Shown here one piece after another: positions 5,710-9,057 of a DNA stretch of 9,057 nucleotides. The notes beneath the pieces are model-generated. The model had not been told where the DNA came from and ran no database searches. It saw only the letters and a program-made list of their open reading frames with translations. This DNA is from an uncultured Gemmatimonadota bacterium (lineage in GTDB: Bacteria; Gemmatimonadota; Gemmatimonadetes; Gemmatimonadales; Gemmatimonadaceae), in NCBI GenBank assembly GCA_946479895.1, contig CAMLHT010000151.1:1-9057 (forward strand), read 5' to 3'. How positions within the stretch are numbered: position 1 is the stretch's first letter; each line of letters opens with the position of its first letter. The position numbers and the translations under genes were made by a program.

Positions 5710-6717
5710 ATGACTCCCACTCCCATTTCCATTTCCACTGCGTCCGAATCGACGCACGAGACGCCGGCGGCACCCATCTCCTGGGAGCTGCGGCAGGTCG
5801 CCATGCACCTCGGCCACAATTACCAGGTGGTGCGTGAGCTGGGGAAGGGAGCGATGGGCGTCGTGTTCCTCGCGCGTGACATCGCGCTGCATCGCCTCGT
5901 GGCGATCAAGGTTCTTCGCTTCGAGATGGCCTCGTCCTCCGATCATCGCGAGCGGTTCCGCCGCGAGGCGCGGATGACGGCACGGCTCAGCCATCCGAAC
6001 ATCGTCCCGGTGCACACGTTCGGCGAGATCGGCGACTTCGTCTTCATCGTCATGAAGTACGTGCATGGCGAATCGCTCGCCGCGCGACTGCGCCGCGACG
6101 GGAGGATGAATTCAGCCGAGTCGCGAAAGCTGCTCGTCGAGCTGGCGACGGCGCTGGATTACGCGCATCGCGAGGGCGTGGTGCATCGCGACCTCAAGGC
6201 CGAGAACATCCTGATCGAACGGGGAAGCGACCGCGCGATGCTGACGGATTTCGGCGTGGCGCTGCTGCGGTCACTCGATCCGGATCGCGAAGCTGGCGGA
6301 CACTATGGGACCCCTCACTACATGTCGCCCGAGCAGGCGGCGGGTGAGAGTGATCTCGATGGGCGGAGCGATCTCTACTCGCTCGGCGTGCTGGGGTACT
6401 ACATGACCACGGGGCGCCTGCCGTTCCATGCGCTGACCTTCGAGGCCCTGGCCGCGAAACAGATTACCGAGCCGCACGTACCAGTGAAGACACTGGCGCC
6501 GAGCCTGGACGACGAGGTGGCGCTGGCGATCGACGCGTGTCTCGAGAAGGATCGCGAGAATCGCTGGAAGAACGGGCGACTGATGGCGGATGCGCTGTCC
6601 GGCCGCCGTGAACGAAATGGGATCGCGCGTGTAGTACGTCGCCTGACGACGGCAGCCGCAGCGGTCTTCGGAGTGGTGGGCCCGGCACTCGTCTCGACAA
6701 CCAAGGGCTGGGTGTAG
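5710..6717 (+). CDS. PknB-type (Hanks) serine/threonine protein kinase with short hydrophobic C-terminal tail
   Basis: The 335-residue protein is a nearly bare Hanks-type kinase domain that would phosphorylate Ser/Thr on unknown partners. Residues 1-37 are a low-complexity leader. The conserved elements all look intact: glycine loop GKGAMG at 45-50, catalytic Lys67 in VAIKV, helix-C Glu86, HRDLKAEN at 159-166 with base Asp161, DFG at 180-182, activation segment with GTPHYMSPE at 200-208, Asp221 in DGRSDLYSLG, and Arg285 near the end of the C-lobe. The kinase domain closes at about residue 297. The usual transmembrane helix plus PASTA, WD40 or TPR sensor is absent. The tail carries basic residues (GRRERNGIARVVRR) and then an uncharged stretch at about 312-331 (LTTAAAAVFGVVGPALVSTT), which may anchor it to the membrane. 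It is divergent from the M20 peptidase and followed by its own terminator, so it is probably monocistronic. Confidence 0.93.
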   Translation: MTPTPISISTASESTHETPAAPISWELRQVAMHLGHNYQVVRELGKGAMGVVFLARDIALHRLVAIKVLRFEMASSSDHRERFRREARMTARLSHPNIVPVHTFGEIGDFVFIVMKYVHGESLAARLRRDGRMNSAESRKLLVELATALDYAHREGVVHRDLKAENILIERGSDRAMLTDFGVALLRSLDPDREAGGHYGTPHYMSPEQAAGESDLDGRSDLYSLGVLGYYMTTGRLPFHALTFEALAAKQITEPHVPVKTLAPSLDDEVALAIDACLEKDRENRWKNGRLMADALSGRRERNGIARVVRRLTTAAAAVFGVVGPALVSTTKGWV

Positions 6718-6719
6718 GA

Positions 6720-6741
6720 CTGCACGCCTGGAGTGGTGCAG
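6720..6741 (+). other. Small inverted repeat just after the kinase stop
   Basis: CTGCAC (6720-6725) and GTGCAG (6736-6741) are reverse complements separated by ten bases, starting three bases after the kinase stop codon. There is no T tract after it, so it is not a terminator by itself. It could fold in the kinase mRNA just before the real terminator. Confidence 0.35.
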
Positions 6742-6753
6742 AGCAGGGGAAGA

Positions 6754-6790
6754 GGTGTCCGGGTCGGGGGGCCCGGGCGCCTTTTCTTTT
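6754..6790 (+). terminator. Rho-independent terminator of the kinase gene
   Basis: GGTGTCCGGG (6754-6763) pairs with CCCGGGCGCC (6772-6781) over ten positions, two of them G-U. The loop is TCGGGGGG, and TTTTCTTTT follows at 6782-6790. On the other strand the stem is not followed by a T tract, so it acts on plus-strand transcripts only. It begins 37 bases after the kinase stop. Confidence 0.9.
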
Positions 6791-7017
6791 GCAGGTCGGT
6801 CACCACTCTCGAGTGCCGGGGCAAAAGGGACGGTGAGCGCACCGCGCGCAGTGCGCGAAATGCGCGGGTAGCGCCCCACGGCGCGGTCCGGGCAGCGGAA
6901 GCGCAACGAAGCGCGGAAGGCGCGTAGAGACGCAGGTTCGGCTGGCGTCGCGGTCACTCACTCTATATACCGTGTCTGGGTATACAGGATGCCGCCCAGG
7001 GGTATAAGATTCAGCTC
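6791..7017. other. Non-coding GC-rich stretch between the convergent kinase and Rieske genes
   Basis: No credible gene is seen here. Bases 6840-6930 are rich in short GCGC/TGCGCG strings, including the self-complementary GCGCAGTGCGC (6846-6856), which could fold in several ways. At the right end three GGTATA motifs occur: TATACC at 6966-6971, then GGTATA at 6979-6984 and again at 7001-7006. The first two form a dyad with a 7-base gap. No intrinsic terminator for the Rieske gene is obvious on the minus strand. Confidence 0.6.
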
Positions 7018-8589
7018 CTACAGCTTCTCCAGGTCCCCGATCGCCGGCCCGTTCACGACCTTCCCCATCGGGTCGAACCGCGAGCCATGGCAGGGGCAGT
7101 CCCAGGTCTTCTCGGTGCTGTTCCAGCCCACGATGCACTTGAGGTGCGTGCAAACGGCGCTGCAGTAGTGCATGGTGCCGCTGTCATCCCGGAATGCGGC
7201 AACCTTGTGGACGCCGCGGCGAATCACCCGGCCCTCGCCGCGCGGGATGTCATCCTCGCTGGCGCCCGGCGACAGGAAATCCTTCGCGTACTGAATCGCG
7301 ACGTCGATGTTCTCCTTCGCCAGCTCCTCGATGGGCTTCGCGCTGAGCGTCACCCGGCGCGGATCGTAGATCTCCTCCCACTGGTTGTGGCGCCCCTGGA
7401 TCATGTCGGTGAGGATCATCCCGGCGATCGTGCCATGGGTCATTCCCTGTCCCGAGTCGCCGCTCGCCATGTACACGTGCTCGGCGCCATCGGGATTGCG
7501 GCCGATGTACGCCACGTAGTCGTTGGGCTCGAGCACCTGGCCGGACCAGCGGTAGAGTACCGGGCCCGCCTGCGGCCACCGCTCGCGCGCCCATGATTCG
7601 AGCCGGCGCCAGCGCGCCTCGACGTCATCGTCGTGCGCCGTCTTGAAGTCCTCGCCGCCGACGATCAGCACGTCGGCGAGAGTGTCGCCCTTCGTGATCG
7701 GGATCGACGTCGAGTCGATGGGCTGAAGCCGCACGTAGTGATACGGGTCGGCCATGTCCCAGTAGAGCGCCGGCTCGACGCTGCCGCGCGGGACGTTCAG
7801 GCCGATCACGCAGGTGCGATACGGGGCCTGCTTCGCATGGGTCTGGACGTAATCGGAGATCGACGCGTTCGTGCAGACGCAGACGGCGTCGGCGGTGATC
7901 GTGAGCCCGCCCTCGACCTGCACCTTGCACGGCGACCCACCCTCCACGCCCGACACATGGCTGCCGCAATAGATCTGGCCCCCATGCGCGGTGATCGCCT
8001 TCGCGAGGCCGGCGAGGTACTTCAGCGAATGGAGCTGGCCCTGCTCGGGGAAGCGCAGCGCCGGACCGGTCTCGAAGCCCGCGATCGGCGCCCGGTCGAT
8101 GCGACGCACGTCGGCCAGTCCCGCGCGGTGCGCGGCCGCGAGCTCCCTGTCGAGGTCGTGAACCTGGTCGGGTCGGGCGGGAAAGAGATAGCCATCGACG
8201 CGCCGGAAATCGCACTCGATGCCCTCCTGCTTCACGATCATCTCCATCCGATGAATCGCGGCGGTATGGCTCTCCACGATGTAGCGCGTCTTCTCCTCGC
8301 CGTAGAGCTTCTCGAGGACGTAGATGCGATCGTCCATCGCGTTGGCGAGGTGGGCCGTCGTGCGGCCGGTCTCGCCGCCGCCGATCGGTCCGTCGTCGAC
8401 CACGATCACCCGCTTGCCCGCCTTCGCGAGCATGTAGGCAGTCGAGAGGCCGGCGATGCCGGCACCTACGATGCAGACGTCCGTGGTCGCAGAGGATTTC
8501 AGCGGCTCATACGCGGGCACCGTGAACGTGCCCTGCCAGATGGAAACGGTCTCACCGCCAGGGTGAGAAGTCTTGTCGAACGAGGCCAT
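7018..8589 (-). CDS. FAD-dependent oxidoreductase with C-terminal Rieske [2Fe-2S] domain (YhfW-like)
   Basis: The 523-residue protein joins a DAO-type FAD domain to a Rieske domain, the architecture of B. subtilis YhfW. Near the N-terminus, DVCIVGAGIAGLSTAYML carries the dinucleotide-binding GxGxxG at 42-47 with acidic Asp65, followed by GGGETGRTTAHL at 70-81. The FAD domain occupies roughly 37-410. The last 100 residues hold the Rieske boxes CTHLKC (480-485) and CPCHGS (498-503). Cluster ligands are expected at Cys480, His482, Cys498 and His501, and Cys485-Cys500 match the disulfide of cytochrome bc1-type Rieske proteins. There is no signal peptide, so it is probably cytosolic. The start at 8587-8589 (MASFDKTSHPGG) fits the family. 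The frame stays open to 8811 but would overlap the divergent SDR gene, and the ribosome site (GGA, 7-8 bases upstream) is weak. The substrate is unknown. Confidence 0.9.
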   Translation of the reverse strand: MASFDKTSHPGGETVSIWQGTFTVPAYEPLKSSATTDVCIVGAGIAGLSTAYMLAKAGKRVIVVDDGPIGGGETGRTTAHLANAMDDRIYVLEKLYGEEKTRYIVESHTAAIHRMEMIVKQEGIECDFRRVDGYLFPARPDQVHDLDRELAAAHRAGLADVRRIDRAPIAGFETGPALRFPEQGQLHSLKYLAGLAKAITAHGGQIYCGSHVSGVEGGSPCKVQVEGGLTITADAVCVCTNASISDYVQTHAKQAPYRTCVIGLNVPRGSVEPALYWDMADPYHYVRLQPIDSTSIPITKGDTLADVLIVGGEDFKTAHDDDVEARWRRLESWARERWPQAGPVLYRWSGQVLEPNDYVAYIGRNPDGAEHVYMASGDSGQGMTHGTIAGMILTDMIQGRHNQWEEIYDPRRVTLSAKPIEELAKENIDVAIQYAKDFLSPGASEDDIPRGEGRVIRRGVHKVAAFRDDSGTMHYCSAVCTHLKCIVGWNSTEKTWDCPCHGSRFDPMGKVVNGPAIGDLEKL

Positions 8590-8686
8590 GGTGCGTTCCG
8601 GTGCGAGTTCGGCCGGTCGAGGTTGCAGGTGTCGGACCGCTGAGCCTCGGCTGGACGCATGGCCGGTGGACGGGTAGAGTGCGTCG
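8590..8686. promoter_or_regulatory. Divergent intergenic region with a possible leaderless promoter for the SDR gene
   Basis: This 97-base gap separates the Rieske oxidoreductase and the SDR gene. On the plus strand TAGAGT (8675-8680) fits the TANNNT form of a -10 box and lies six bases before ATG 8687-8689. This would place the transcript start at or next to the A of the start codon. A poor -35-like CTGGAC is at 8651-8656, with an 18-base spacer. No Shine-Dalgarno sequence precedes the SDR start. No clear promoter for the minus-strand gene was found. Confidence 0.35.
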
Positions 8687-9057
8687 ATGACGGCAATCGT
8701 GACGGGCGCAACTGGATTCATCGGCAGGCATCTGGTGGACGCCCTGGCGGCGACGGGCGGAGACGTCAGGTGTCTCACCCGGGGCGCCGTGCCGGCGGAC
8801 CCCCGGCCCAACGTGTCGTACCATCAGGCCCGGTACGACCACAGCGACCTCGGCCTTCCAGACGCAGTTCTCTCGGGGGCAACGGCCGTCTATCACCTGG
8901 CCGGCGCAACGCGGGCGGTGTCGTTCGCCGATTTCACGAAGGCCAACGTCCGCGTCACGGAGACTTTGCTGCGGCGCGTTGCCGCACTCTCTCCCGGTGC
9001 GCGGTTCGTCTTCGTCTCGTCACAGGCGGCGGCCGGCCCGACCCGCGACGCGCAGCA
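8687..9057 (+). CDS. Extended SDR, NAD(P)-dependent epimerase/dehydratase (5' part, runs off the window)
   Basis: The first 123 codons are present. The N-terminus has the extended-SDR Rossmann signature TGATGFIG (6-13, GxxGxxG), then YHLAG (69-73) next to the cofactor-binding strand, KANVRVTETLLRR (85-97) and FVFVSSQAAAGP (107-118), where the Ser pair includes the expected active-site Ser. The catalytic YxxxK would lie beyond the window end. Proteins of this type epimerise, dehydrate or reduce nucleotide sugars, dihydroflavonol-like compounds or sterols, and the fragment cannot tell these apart. An in-frame TAG at 8675-8677 leaves ATG 8687 as the first possible start. The gene is divergent from the Rieske oxidoreductase. 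Confidence 0.88.
   Translation, partial: MTAIVTGATGFIGRHLVDALAATGGDVRCLTRGAVPADPRPNVSYHQARYDHSDLGLPDAVLSGATAVYHLAGATRAVSFADFTKANVRVTETLLRRVAALSPGARFVFVSSQAAAGPTRDAQ

Larger units (their letters stand above)
5519..5737. repeat. Inverted hexamer-like repeats at the 5' ends of the divergent peptidase and kinase genes
   Basis: ATGGAAATGGGA at 5521-5532 is an exact reverse complement of TCCCATTTCCAT at 5721-5732, and both lie in longer stretches of CCCATT/TCCATT-type units. Read in the coding direction of each gene they encode similar runs: TPIPIPISIP near the peptidase N-terminus and TPTPISIST at residues 2-10 of the kinase. The arms lie about 190 bases apart, on either side of the shared promoter region. 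Confidence 0.75.

Noticed and set aside
5568..5819. Extension of the peptidase N-terminus to the first possible ATG at 5819
   Set aside because: It would overlap the kinase coding region antisense, places residues of no recognisable kind before the signal peptide, and is upstream of the likely promoter.
6733..6927. Short open frames between the kinase and the Rieske gene, including a Cys/His-rich minus-strand one
   Set aside because: They cross the kinase terminator or run through GC repeats, have no ribosome-binding site, and show no family resemblance.
8590..8811. Extension of the Rieske oxidoreductase by 74 residues
   Set aside because: It overlaps the SDR gene antisense. Family members start shortly before the FAD motif, as the 8589 start gives.

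Overview
The window is high-GC bacterial DNA carrying ordinary chromosomal genes. The large Oar-type TonB receptor with an N-terminal carboxypeptidase-regulatory-like domain, the PknB-type kinase, the secreted M20 peptidase and the G-rich short intergenic repeats together suggest Gemmatimonadota. Acidobacteriota is the main alternative. This is inference from protein style, not a marker-gene placement.

Layout. (1) 2-154 (+) is the 3' end of queF (queuosine biosynthesis). It converges on a 1091-residue outer-membrane TonB-dependent receptor at 278-3553 (-). A near-perfect bidirectional terminator lies between them, and an inverted pair of heptamer-repeat arms flanks that terminator. (2) 3554-3777 holds the receptor leader and a probable tRNA promoter. 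It is followed by tRNA-Phe(GAA) at 3778-3850 (+) and a 106-bp hairpin-rich inverted repeat. (3) A secreted M20-family metallopeptidase at 3969-5567 (-) is transcribed divergently from a PknB-type Ser/Thr kinase at 5710-6717 (+). The two genes share a compact promoter region, and both begin with similar low-complexity Thr/Pro/Ile/Ser-rich N-termini. (4) A strong terminator follows the kinase, and then about 225 bases of non-coding GC-rich DNA. (5) A FAD oxidoreductase fused to a C-terminal Rieske domain (7018-8589, -) is divergent from the start of an extended-SDR epimerase/dehydratase (8687 to the window end, +). The SDR gene looks leaderless.

Function. Apart from the two divergent pairs, the genes are single units with no sign of a shared pathway. 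The receptor imports or binds an unknown ligand, the peptidase trims exported di- or tripeptides, and the kinase is a compact catalytic module with a hydrophobic C-terminal tail and no sensor domain. The Rieske/FAD protein is a YhfW-like redox enzyme of unknown substrate. I found no mobile element, CRISPR array, defence system or biosynthetic cluster. The most curious signals are structural: the inverted repeats at 158-273, 3858-3963 and 5521-5732.
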